Source of the DNA: Parietaria judaica
Lineage: Eukaryota > Streptophyta > Magnoliopsida > Rosales > Urticaceae
Length of the DNA stretch: 64,000 nt
Direction of reading: 5' to 3'
Assembly: GCA_954871525.1 (NCBI GenBank)
Contig: OX940862.1
Span: 11,242,501 to 11,306,500, forward strand
In this document: in pieces, positions 21,017 to 34,750 of the stretch
Position numbering within the stretch: position 1 is the first letter of the stretch
Layout of the letters: each line of letters begins with the position of its first letter
Notes under the pieces: model-generated
Seen by the model: the letters and a program-made list of their open reading frames with translations, nothing else
Told to the model about the DNA's origin: nothing
The model's database searches: none
Translations under genes and position numbers: made by a program

Positions 21017-22501
21017 GGGTTAATTACGGTAATAATGTATAATCTTTGGTCAATATAAATTTTAGGTCTTCAATATTTTAAAGTATTGACAAAAATACAC
21101 AATGTACGTTAATTGTGAAATCCGTTGGTCCTTCTCTTAATGAACGTTAACTGGAACTGATTTGGCATCATAAGTTTGCCATGTAGCCATCCACGTGGGA
21201 CAGAAGTTGCGGCATAAGTATTATTTTTTTATTTTACATGTATACAAGTAATATATATTATCATTACGGCTAAAATACCAATAAATTTAGGGTTATTAGC
21301 GACAAAAGTACAAAAAGTATCAATTTTTATCAGGGATAATCCAAATAGAAAAGCATCATGGCAAAAGTACCAACAGTTTTGTTTATCTTGCCTTAGGTTC
21401 CAAAATGGTTTTTTCTTTCAAAATGACATGTGGCGCTTCACATGCATACAAACAATATAGTATAATTACGGTTAAATTACTAAATTATTTTTACACTAAA
21501 AGTACCAAATTATTTATTCTTAATTTAGAATGCTAATCCCTTAATTCCTCATCCTCGGAAAAGCCTTTTGAGTTTAGTTTGAAGATTTCTGGTAGTAAAA
21601 AAATTGATGAATATACGTTCCGTAATCAAACAAGAGTATCAAGTATACCAAAGGGAAAAAATGAAACATTATTCTCCATTTTTTTATATATTCAGAACAT
21701 CAAAGCAAAATTGATACGAATCTAATGTCAAAACTAAACTGAAAAGTCTTTTGCAATATGGCATGAATTACCCAAAAAAAAAATCAAAATATTGAACTTA
21801 ATCAAAGGTTTTCCACTTTCTGCATTTCTTCAGGAGCCAAAATCGAGCCCTTATATTCAGAGAGAATTAAAACTAATCCCCCAAAAATAAGCAGTTTTTT
21901 TAATAGAAGAACAAATAGAACTAAAATAAACTAAGAAACAATGAAATCGAAAGGAAACTTTCGACGATCTTGCAAAGGTTCCTGCAAAGAATTGAGATTG
22001 TTTTGCAAAGAGAGCTTCTGCGAAGTTCTGTGGGCTTCTACGGGCTGGCTTAATGCTGGGATTTATGTCATAGTTGAGTTTGCTTATTTTTCTGGGTTTA
22101 TCGAGTTTTTTTTTTTTTTTTTAAGTAACGCTACTTTTGCCGTAAAATGAAATTGGTATTTTTGAGCGTGACAATCTAAAAAATTGGTACTTTTACCACT
22201 AAAAAGAATAAGCGTCATTTATAAAAATGGTACATTTACCGTTCACTAATCAGTACTTTTACTGTTTAAAAAATTGATACTTTAACCGTAATCATAATAC
22301 ACTATTTGTGTGCATGTAAAGAGAAAAATAATACTATGCCGCAAAACTAAGATGCCAAATCAGCACCAATTAACGTCCATTGCGGAAGGACCAACGGATT
22401 TCACAGTCAATGCATGTTGTGCATTTTTGCCAACACTTTGAAAGATTAGAGACCTGAAACCATGTTGATCAAAGGTTGTGTATTATTATCGCAATTAACC
22501 C
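21017..22501. mobile_element. Mutator-type non-autonomous element, 1485 bp
   Basis: It starts GGGTTAATTACGGTAATAAT and ends with the inverse of GGGTTAATTGCGATAATAAT. The terminal inverted repeats extend about 170 bp on each side and share AAATCCGTTGGTCCTTC and GATTTGGCATC. An exact 9-bp target duplication TAAATAAAA flanks it (21008-21016 and 22502-22510), diagnostic of Mutator-like insertion. The interior has no recognisable transposase. It contains further inverted stretches built from phrases such as AAAAGTACCAA, probably from older elements. The 69-codon open frame at 21941 resembles nothing I know. Confidence 0.92.
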
Positions 22502-22954
22502 TAAATAAAAAAATATATAATATATATATTTCAATACTTCAATCATTTAACGACAATAATTTTTTTGACAGAATCCAACGACAAGAAGTAGATGTACGCA
22601 TACGGCATATCCATACAAAAAATAAAAAATAAAAAATAAAAAAATTGATAATAATCTATACATGGTCAAACTTTTGTATGAAAATATTACGTGTCGAGTA
22701 AAAAACAGTCCAACTTCTACGTGTTGCATGGATGGACAAGATCATTTGCATGCGATCCACGTCCTTTCCTAAAATGACCATTATGGCCATCGAAATCATC
22801 AACTTTTGACCTTCTTTAGGGGCTAATATTGTAATATAGCACCGTCGAAGGCTCCAGCCTCCAAACCCAGCATTTGCTACACAAGAGAGGAGATCATCAA
22901 ACCATAAATTAAAAAAAAAAAATCCAATACACTCGTGTTGAATAGCCGGAGAAA

Positions 22955-25296
<2,342 letters not shown>

Positions 25297-27411
25297 CCGC
25301 TAGCTCGTTGGATTTATCATTCATCAAATAAAATGGGGAGATTCGTTTTCATGGCCATTTGTGTATATATATTTACATATATAATATTTAGCTTATTTGG
25401 TACATGTGTGAGTTTTCCAATTTCAGGTTTATTATTTTCTTATTTGTGCTATTGAATTTATGTGTGTTAAGTATTAGCTAGGTACCTAAACTTGTCATAG
25501 TTAGTTGCTTAATTATAGATTACAAAATGAAAAAAAAAAAAAAAAACTATATCTATTGAGCACAAGAAAAAGCTTCCGCTACTTTTTAATATTTGTTTGA
25601 AATTAAAAAAAAAATTGTTACCATATATTTCTTAATTGTCCTTGATTATGTCGTCTCTTGTTGATCTGTCGTTTTCTGTAAGCAGTGGGTATCTTTTGTT
25701 ACCACTGTCGTTTACTAATGCATTTATATATTTAGAAAATAGATGCATTCCAAAATATATATAGATAATATGATTTTATATTGAGAGAGATAATAGATAT
25801 GTTTGTAGGCATGCATGAAGAGATCAAGATGAATGAATGAATTTTTAACCATATAATTTGTTCTTCTGATCCGTCACCACCAAGGCCAGTTATATGTGTG
25901 TGTATTTTATTTTATGTATGGATAGTACGAATAGATAAGAATCAATAAATGCGTCAATGTCGTTTGAGAAAAGCCTTCCAATATTGGACAAGCACCATTG
26001 TAATGTCTTAAAAAGTAGTCATCTGATCTTGCAGTTGAAGATTTAAAGAAGCAATATAATGAGCGAACACGTACCGCATTTACATTGGTGACAACAAAAA
26101 TAAATTAGTAAATTAACGGATTTCTAGTCGCAAATAAATTAGGGAAAAAATTAATATGTTGTGTTTGATCATTAATTAGTGTAAGATGTGTTTAAGTTTG
26201 TAATCATTCATTATATAATTAGTTCGTAATCCACGTAACTAAGATCATGAATACTATTGTGAAGAATGAATTGGCATTTAAGTTTAATTAATATAAGCTG
26301 ATTTGAAGTGACATGAAGCTAGCCCTCTGCCCTACACAGTTTAATAATGTTTTAGTTATGAAATTATGAACTTTTTAAAGTAAAAAATCTTACCTATTCG
26401 AATCACTCATTAACTATCGGTTGATGAGTTCAATTTAATTCTCACCTAGCTTCACTTGATTATTCTTGATCAATATTAGCTACTATTGGGAGATATACTA
26501 TAAACTATAAAAGTATAAGGCAAACTATGACATATTATATATAACAGGTGTCACTTGAAAGAACACATTTGAACGTTGGGTACTTTCCATGTATTTAAGA
26601 CAACAACCATACAACAACGAACCTTTAATTGTTTATATAAAATGCCCTTTGCCTATTAATTCTTAATTTAATTATTCTTCATATATATATATATGTCATA
26701 ATTTTCTCTTCTTCCAGAAGGTCAATACACAAAAAAAGAAAAGAAGAATGGTTATTTTCATATATATAGTTATTTATTAATTACATCAGAAACTTGTTTT
26801 CTTAAGTACTTTTGAATGTCTTTTTTCCAATATATAAATGTTATATTTACTCTTAAAATGACGCTGCTCTTCCATTTTTAACTATTTCTCCTTCGTTAGT
26901 TAAAAGTACACAAAATCAAGTATTGTCAACTTGTTATAGAAGTTCTTTTTCTATTAACTTGATTTTTTTTCTCCTCATAATGATCTTATAACCTTCATCC
27001 ACAGACTACAGTAGTATTCATATATAGTTATAAAAACGTTAAATTAAGAATGGTACAAAACAGAAACTCGTCTTCCTTTAAGTTTTTTTTTTTCAATATT
27101 TAAAGCGTAATTAACTAAAATTATATATTACTAAATATTACCATATATATAAGATTGAAGAGATATAGGTGTACATTTTAAAAGTACATGATATCATGTT
27201 GACATTAATTTTTCAGATCCGTACAATAATGAATTGGTGGCCAATAGTTCATTGTATTTTTGTGTAGTTAGGGTTTCATTAAAAGCCTAGAAAGAAGCAA
27301 TAAATTCTTTTCATCTAACCATATTCAAACCCTAGCACCATATATTATAGTTATATGATCTCATCTCAAAACCAAAGCAAGATCACTCTGAAGAACATTG
27401 TTGAAGAAGCC
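25297..27411. other. Intergenic AT-rich region, no gene seen
   Basis: Between the protease and BAHD copy 4. AT-rich with homopolymer runs and short TA repeats. I see no open frame with coding character, no RNA gene and no bounded mobile element. Confidence 0.7.
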
Positions 27412-29473
27412 ATGGAAGTCACCATTATGTCGAGAGATTACGTGAAGCCATCGAAGCTCGTGAAGAGCTCTCTCAAGCTCAAACCCTACACGCTTTGTCT
27501 CTTTGACCAGCTCACTCCCATGACCTACCCTTCCGGGGTTATTTTCTACACCAATGCCATCAAACGTCAAGATCGCGATCATGAGCAACGTAGCTCGAAC
27601 CTCATGCATACCCTAGCTCGCCTGAAGGAGGCTCTCTCGAGAGCCCTCGATCTGTATTACCCGTTTGCCGGGAGGCTTAGAGACAACATGTACGTCGATG
27701 ACTTCGGCACTGGGCTTCTGTACATGGAAGCCCAAGTCAACCGTCGCATGTCGGAGTATTTCAAGCTCAGAAACACCGAGTCGCTAACTGAGTTCGTCCC
27801 GTTTCACCCCTTCGTCAAGGAGAAGGATGTCGAATCCCTTCCCCAAGTTGCATTTCAGGTACACGTGCATTTTTTTACTAGTAAATCAAAGTATCAAACA
27901 CCGTGTGGTGCGTGAGAGAGACAATTCTTTCCTGTGAATTGTGATCTTATGGTCAGTAAAGTTTGACCATATCCTATGGTCAAACTTGTGAAAATAAGTA
28001 CTACTGATTGTTTTTGTAGGTGAATGTCTTCTTGTGCGGTGGAGTAAGTCTCGGACTTTCGCTGGGCCATAAGTTCGCCGATGGAGTGACCATCACTTAT
28101 CTGCTAAAAACTTGGGCCGCGGAGTTCTCGAACTCTCCCGATAAGGTGATCCGCCCTAACCTCAACGGCGGTTCATTGGCGTTCCCACCGAGAAAAGAGT
28201 TGCCCCAGAGCCACCACGACTTGATGGACGAGATGTGGTTCAAGCAAGCCAATTGCGTTACGAGGAGATTCGTGTTCGATGCCAAAGCCATTGCAGCTCT
28301 GCGGGCGAAAGCCCGGAGTGACCATGTCCCTAAGCCGTCGCGTAACGAGGCGCTCTCTGCCTTCATTTGGCAACACGTCACCGCTGCTTCCTTGGCGGTT
28401 TCAGGTATAAATCAACGATCGCTATCACCAAAAACATATAGTTTTATAGATAAAATATACTAACTTTTAATTATGATGATCACTAACATGAACTCTATTT
28501 TTGTTCTTCATTTACTATTAGAAGTGTTTCTTATAGTCTATATATTTTATATCTATAAGCATTTTCTTGAAATATTTACACATTTTTAACAAATATGTAC
28601 CAAACGTTAAAAAGTATGGTTTTTTTTAGCGACTCGAAAATCAAAGTTGACAAAAAATACTTAGAAACTGAATTTTGAGTTGCGAGATCAAAGATCAGGT
28701 TGTATCATCGACTTAGCTCTAAAAAATATTTATTAATGGAGGTTATTAATTTTTTGAGTATTAATTTAACGAGGTTCTAATGTAATCAATTGCTACGTCT
28801 TTTATTTTAATATATAGTTTTTATATAATATATACTTAATAACTCAAGTCTGAAACCTTTATCTATTAAATTAAAACATACATATATATGTTCATGTAAG
28901 GAAACATAGCTAATTGACAAGCTTGCAGACACTCCGAGGCTCTCCATAGCAGCGCACGCGGTGAACTTAAGGCCGAGAACGCGGAAACCCTTCCCGCTCG
29001 ATGGCTCGACAGGGAACCTTTTCTGGTGGGCCTTCGCTGCGGCAAACCCTGCAAGTGACGTCGAGAGTGAGTTGTCCCAGTTGACAGCGCAACTGAAAGA
29101 CGCACTCGATGGCTTCGACAACGAGTTTTTGGAGTCGCTACGTGGCGAGCAGGGATTTGATGCCGTATCAGAGCTCTTGGCGCAGATAGAGAACATGTTC
29201 GACCTGGAAGCCGTGAAGCCCCATATCCTAGCCTTCACCGGCTGGAACGGCCTTTTCAATGACATCGACTTCGGCTGGGGCAAGCCCTTCTGGATGGCGG
29301 TCATGGGCAAGGTGGGACCCGCCTTCCGCAACCTCGTGGTCTTCGTCGACTCTTCGTGGGGCCGGGGGATCGAGGCATGGATCACTCTAGAGGAGAAGGA
29401 GATGAGGGTTTTGGAGAGCAACAAGGAGTTCTTAGCCTTCGGTTGCTTCAATCCCGGCGTCTCAAGCCTATGA
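27412..29473 (+). CDS. BAHD acyltransferase, vinorine synthase-like (copy 4)
   Basis: Exons 27412-27858, 28020-28404 and 28929-29473 join in frame to 458 residues. Predicted acyl-CoA-dependent acyltransferase, substrate unknown. The catalytic motif is H166-K-F-A-D170-G; DFGWG is at about 391-395. The start was set at MEVTIMSRDYVKP, because paralogues begin MEVxxxS and a further in-frame ATG 19 codons upstream (27355) adds only non-conserved residues. Intron 1 is at the same place as in copy 1 (before VNVFLCGG). Intron 2 is a phase-1 intron near residue 277, about 80 residues later than the second intron of copy 1. A loop insertion near residues 50-64 (KRQDRDHEQRSS) is absent from the other copies. 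All functional motifs are intact. Confidence 0.93.
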
Positions 29474-30918
29474 TACATCGTGTATACTCTTTAATTTAAT
29501 TATATGCGATTTTGCTTTTATTTAAACTCTTTAATTATATCTTTTAAAACAGCTAAAATATATCTTCATTGTCTACTTTAATGTTCATTTTATACTATCT
29601 CGTCGTATATCTTATTATAAACATGTATTATATGTATGGTTTTCAATGTGATTTTTCCTTGAAGTAATAGTGTATGTGAGAGTGAGAAATCACACAGTAA
29701 TGCAAGTTAATTATACATTAATTATTATGCCCAAAAAACTAAATCCTTAGAGTATATAAAATTAAAAATCAGTACTTAATATATATCTGTCAAAATATTA
29801 TACGTAGTACTCGAATTACAGTATATATATGCAGCGTAAAAATAGTTGAAACTGTTGACTGTAATTACATACCTACACAATTTTCACGTCTTTACGAGAT
29901 TGAACAAAGAGCTTCTCATGGATTCCCACTCATGAGTGTCATTTTTCAGCTTTTCTCTGTTGTATGTCGTCACTTGCTGTGTATTGTTTGGTTGGAACTT
30001 GGAACAACCAAAAGTAATATCCAATAAATGTCGAATAATTTATTATGTGAGCTATTTCTAAACAACAATAATAATTTCTTGCACCTACACCATTGGAGGG
30101 TTGTTGTAGTTTTAAATACTGAAGTCAATGGAGAATAGTACATGTACAATTCAGTTAATGCATGTGATATGAGAGTCAGGGGCGGATTTAGTTAGGGCCG
30201 AGCGGGGACGGCCGCCCCCACTTGATTCAAATCCGTGATTTTTAATAAATAAATATATACATTTTTATCAATATATATTAAAGGTACTAATATAATACAA
30301 ACTTAATACTCTGGTGTAGTGGTTATTTGAGAACAATTATAACTCTCTCCCCTAGAAGACCAAGGTTCAATTCTCATGGACTCCATTTTTTTTTAATATT
30401 TATGAGCTCCATTATTACTCATCTCTTAACATAAAGATTCTTTTATTATACATTAAGTTATAATCTTTGTATAATTGTATCACTAAATATTTTATCGATT
30501 ATTAAAAATTAATTATAAAAATATTTTATTTAGCATATTATATTCTAAAATTCTTAATTTTTTTCGCCCCCTCTTGGCAAAATCCTGGCTCCTTGAGAGT
30601 GACACCCAGGAAAAGAAAAATACATAAATATACTAATTATTTACATGTTTTATCATCTTTCTTAGGACATAAATAGCACAATAACCTAACTTTCATGTAC
30701 AAATACATATATTCTATTTAGGTTGATTGTAAGGAAAGATTGCTGTATCAGTTATATAAGAAAACAGAATAGTTTCATGTTTTGCAAATAAATAAAAAAT
30801 AATAATAATCTCAATAAGTTTTAAATTCATGTCGTTTTCTTGTCTATATGATATTTCACATTTTGGTCTACTAAAATAGTGTCGTTTGCAAGAAATATTA
30901 AAAATAAAAAAGTAAATT
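29474..30918. other. Intergenic region containing one hAT-like element
   Basis: No protein gene. AT-rich sequence, with a small hAT-like element at 30177-30592 described separately. Confidence 0.7.
30177..30592. mobile_element. Non-autonomous hAT-like element with a tRNA-like (SINE-type) segment inside
   Basis: It begins CAGGGGCGGATTTAGTTAGG and ends with the inverse of GGAGCCAGGATTTTGCC. The flanks ATGAGAGT (30169-30176) and TTGAGAGT (30593-30600) form an 8-bp target duplication with one mismatch. Inside, TGGTGTAGTGGTTA (30312-30325) and GGTTCAATTC (30364-30373) look like the A and B boxes of a tRNA-derived RNA polymerase III promoter at normal spacing. The rest is AT-rich and has no coding capacity. 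Confidence 0.72.
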
Positions 30919-31009
30919 TCCGACCTGCCGGATTCGAACCAGCGACCTAAGGATTACTTTGGCTATTTACCACTACAGTCCTCCGCTCTACCAACTGAGC
31001 TAAGGTCGG
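30919..31009 (-). tRNA. tRNA-Tyr (anticodon GTA), intron-containing
   Basis: On the minus strand the gene starts CCGACCTTAGCTCAGTTGG and closes with the acceptor strand AGGTCGG plus discriminator A, giving a perfect 7-bp acceptor stem. The A box is TAGCTCAGTTGG and the B box GGTTCGAATCC. The anticodon GTA lies at 30974-30976 (shown as TAC on the plus strand), followed by an insertion in the anticodon loop of about 15-18 nt (TGGTAAATAGCCAAAG). This is typical of plant nuclear tRNA-Tyr genes, which carry a short intron just 3' of the anticodon. A T run (complement of 30903-30910) just downstream is a plausible Pol III terminator. Confidence 0.96.
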
Positions 31010-33020
31010 ATACGATGTACATTCCCAAAGAAAATTACTAAAAAGAATAGCGCGTGGATGACTGGCGCGTGGAAGAACTGGACATTAGGCCACGTGCCAC
31101 GTGGGACTCCGTGGTTCGGCATTTAGCAAGATTCGCGCAGAAACGGTGCGTTTTGGTGAAATCCGTCGCGTTATTTCTCTAGAATCTCCACTCTCGATGC
31201 TTATAGATTCACGCCCCTGGAAATGACGAATATACCCCGTACCGTCGAATTAATGAGCCCTCTTATTGCAGTAGGTGGAGAGTACGATCGTCATTTACCA
31301 CGTCACCAAAAACTATGGCCTATCCACTCCACGTCAGAGAATAAAAAATAAAAATAAAAATAGAAATAGAAATAAAGAAATGAATGAATAATCAGTGTTC
31401 ATAAGAAAACGACGTTCTTAGTTTCCTCGTGTTTCTTTAAAGTTTAAACCCACAAGTTGTTTGGCTTCTTCTTCTTCCTCCATTGTTGATCTTCTTCAAG
31501 CTCGGTGACGAAGCTCCCAGATGCTCAACCAGGTCAGTCTCTCTCTCTGTGTCAATGCTTGATCGATAATGCCGAACTTTGTTTTTTGTTTTTTTTTTCT
31601 GAATGATTTTGCGTTGGAAATTACTCAGATTTTGGTTTCTTTTTTCTGGATTTATCGAATTTTTGCGGGGTGATTGGTGTTAAGCTTCTCTTTAAGCGAA
31701 ATTCTGTGGATCAAACTTCGGTGAATCTTGCTTTCTGGATTAGCGATTGCACTTAGCTCACCTAATCAAGCGATTTTAATGATGGTTAATGCATCGAATT
31801 CAGTGAAATGCATTGTGCATTTTGAGAATCTGGAATGGTTTGTCAATTTTTTTTTAATTGATAAGGTCAGTTTATGCCCTTTCAAGTCTGAGAAGATGAA
31901 CTATTGTGAATGCAATTTGAATTTCGGAGAGCACTCTCATGTCTTCATTTTCTGTTGGCGCGTGTTTGACCTTTGAATTACCGGGAATTTGATGCATTTC
32001 CAAGTCTGAAACTAGGCAGTATGACTGTTTGGTTTGTCATGTTTCTCATATGATCTTCTTCGTCCTGTTTCGGTTGTTGAGTCAGACATTCTTCGAGTCT
32101 TTGATCATGTAAGATGGAAGAAAGAGCTTAAATGTGTGTGTGTGTGTATATAATAGGAACCCATTTAAATGGAGTAATTGGGTGATTTTTGAATGCTTTG
32201 AGCTTAAATCTCTGCCTGAGAGTTATATCCACATAGATGCATCGAATTAAAGTGAGTCTTAAAGAATCTGTCTTGAATGCTTTTAAATGGAAATCAGTTC
32301 TTTGCATAAAAAATTTGATGTGTTCAATGCTTTTAATCGAAAATCAGAGAAGGCGGGCTTCATCGTTTTCCTTAATATTTTCCTACGGATTGGAATTTGG
32401 ACGACTACTAATTGATATAATATGCAGGATTAGGTCTTATATCACTGTAATTAAGGACAAGGCCATAACAAGGAGGTTTGATTAGCAGCTTAAGCAAGTT
32501 ACTTATTTAATTGATGAGTTGAAATTATATTTGGTGAAAGTGTCAATGGTGGTATGTGATGATGGAGATACCACCTAAGTTCCCTTTTCTTATTATGAAA
32601 TTATATTGGGTAAAAGTGTCAAATTACTTTTTAATTATTTAATTATTTATGAAATTATAATCTGATTTAATAAAATAAATGGTGTAAATTTATCACAAGA
32701 ATCATTTGCGGAGCTCTAGTGCTCATTCTTCTTTATGCATTAGGTGGAATTTTCATGATTTACATTAGGGATTTATAAAATGTAATGCTGGTCTGATTCG
32801 AGATTGTATGAATGGAAACAAATGCATTTTTATTTAGAGCATGATTTATAAATATTTTGAGAAAATCTAATGCATGTAATTCTTGGTAACATTTATATTT
32901 AGATTCAGGTAACAATCTGCTACAAGATTCTAAGAAAGCGTGACTGAAAGGAATAGAAGACTTGTTTATTTTTCGCGCCCTTGCTCGGAGCAGCGGAATG
33001 AATGGTGAATCGCCCTGATA
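31010..33020 (+). other. Promoter and 5' leader region of the Gag1-clamp protein gene
   Basis: No separate gene is supported. The pyrimidine-rich stretch at about 31440-31535, ending CAACCAG|GTCAGT, looks like a non-coding first exon and splice donor. A long AT-rich leader intron would follow, before the coding start at 33021. G-box-like CACGTG words occur near 31092 (CCACGTGCCACGTGG). Confidence 0.5.
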
Positions 33021-33704
33021 ATGGAGGCGAATACGAAGAACTCACTTTCTGGTGCAAAGAAACCCTCTGAGAATGCCAAATCCACTAATCACGATAACAA
33101 ACCTGCAGAAAAGGAGATGAAGACTCTCGACTTTGTCAATTATGGTTAGTATAGTCTTATAGTTCATACCGGTTTAGAGAAGTCATACAACGGAAACGAA
33201 ATCTATTGATATATATATGTAGATGATTCTATCAAATCTACTTGTAAATATCTTGTTGCAAATGCTTATTTTTCGATATTACAGAATCTGGATTAGTTCA
33301 TAATAATATTATGGTATTAAACATTGCAGGTGCTGCTACGTGGGACGAGAACAGAAGAAAGTGGCTCGGAGATCAATCACACCGCAAAAAACGAACTGAA
33401 AAGGATCCGATCATAAGGTATAAATGAAATCTGCTGCTCGATAAACAAATCCACACTTAGGTTAATGAAATTAAAGTGAATATCACTTTGCAGCTGGTCA
33501 ACGCCGTACGAAGATCTTCTGTTGACCCATGATCCGTTCGATGAGCCAATCCCTTTACCGGTAAGTTCTCATAACCCTATAAGAACTTTAATTACAACTC
33601 GAATATGCGAGTGACGTGAAATTCAAGTGGTTATTGGATGAATCTTGCAGGAAATGGTGGACTACTTAGTTGACATTTGGCACGACGAAGGACTTTACGA
33701 TTAG
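33021..33704 (+). CDS. Small DUF4050 / Gag1-like clamp domain protein
   Basis: Exons 33021-33144, 33330-33417, 33494-33560 and 33651-33704 join in frame to 110 residues with GT-AG junctions throughout. After a Lys/Asn/Ser-rich N-terminus, the sequence has NYGAATWDENRRKWLGD, then STPYEDLLLTHDPFDEPIPLPEMVDYLVDIW, which matches the conserved plant family annotated as DUF4050 or Gag1-like clamp domain. It has no signal peptide or membrane segment. The molecular function in plants is unknown to me. It is probably broadly expressed, given the leader-intron architecture upstream. Confidence 0.85.
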
Positions 33705-34750
33705 ATTAGGCGTATTTTCGATGGCTCGATTTCGTAGATATTCTAATTCTCGAGGGAAGTTGTAAATTTGTGTCCAGGGTTTTCTATGGCGTAATAATAA
33801 CTGAAGTGAGCTCGTAGAATCCTTAGTAGAGTCGATCAATAAAAACGGCCAATTCTATTGTGATATTACGTCAAAGATGTTGCATTTTCTCATACTTTTT
33901 CCCTCTATTATTAGGGTTTAGATAATCATAATTAAAATCCCCGCATGTATTTTCACTAGTCAAGTCTTACAAAATGATTTAAAAAGTAAGTTTTAAGATC
34001 CATTATTTAAGTGGCTAAGATTAAAAAAATAATAGCGATGGAATTGCAGTTACGTGCCTATAGAAATCGGTGATTGCATTTTTCGTATTATTTTAACGGA
34101 ATCCAACAACGGATGAGTGTATATGCAGTTATGCACGTAACTGCAACAACCGAACAAAGTTTTTCTTGAAAAATAATTTCAAATATTCGAGGAGCACACT
34201 CGTAAAAATAAATTTATTAATAATTTAAATTTGTCAAATGAAAGATCAAAATTAATAAAAATTTTCAAAGCCATTTTTAGTTATTAATTTGCTATTATAC
34301 TTCATTTGACAAATATTTTAGCCATTTTTAGCTCAAAATTAATATTTTATAGCCATTTTTAGTTATTAATTTGCTAAGCAATAGATTAGACGTCTTCTTG
34401 CTTTTTCAAGGCAGTTATTTCTTGTTTCCAAAACAACAAACTGCGATATAAAACGACATATATCGCACTCACCAACAAAAACGACAAAGAAATTCAAACG
34501 ACAAATCTCTCCCGATATCAACGGTCCAGATCATCGATAATGCGCTGATACGCTGCAACCGGCCGTAGCTGATGAATTCCTCGGTCTTCTTCTTCTTCTT
34601 CACTCTTCGTTACATTTATTCCAAAATATCCAGACCTTACAGCCCATTGCATGCGCCTCATCATAGACCGTTAGGTGCTGCCACGTGTCCCTTCGCCTAT
34701 ATATATATCTTTATCTTCTTTGTCAAACAAAAAAAAAATACAGAGAAGAA
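33705..34750. other. Intergenic region, 3' end of the small gene and carboxypeptidase promoter
   Basis: No gene. AATAAA-like poly(A) signals follow the stop (AATAAAAACGG at about 33839). Two copies of a short phrase (TAGCCATTTTTAG...TTATTAATTTGCTA) occur at about 34268-34292 and 34351-34376. A TATATATATAT-type TATA region lies at about 34698-34708, 45 bp before the carboxypeptidase ATG. Confidence 0.55.

Noticed and set aside
21941..22150. 69-codon frame MKSKGNFRRSCKGSCK... as a possible gene inside the Mutator-type element
   Set aside because: Short, ends in a poly-Phe run from a T tract, no domain.
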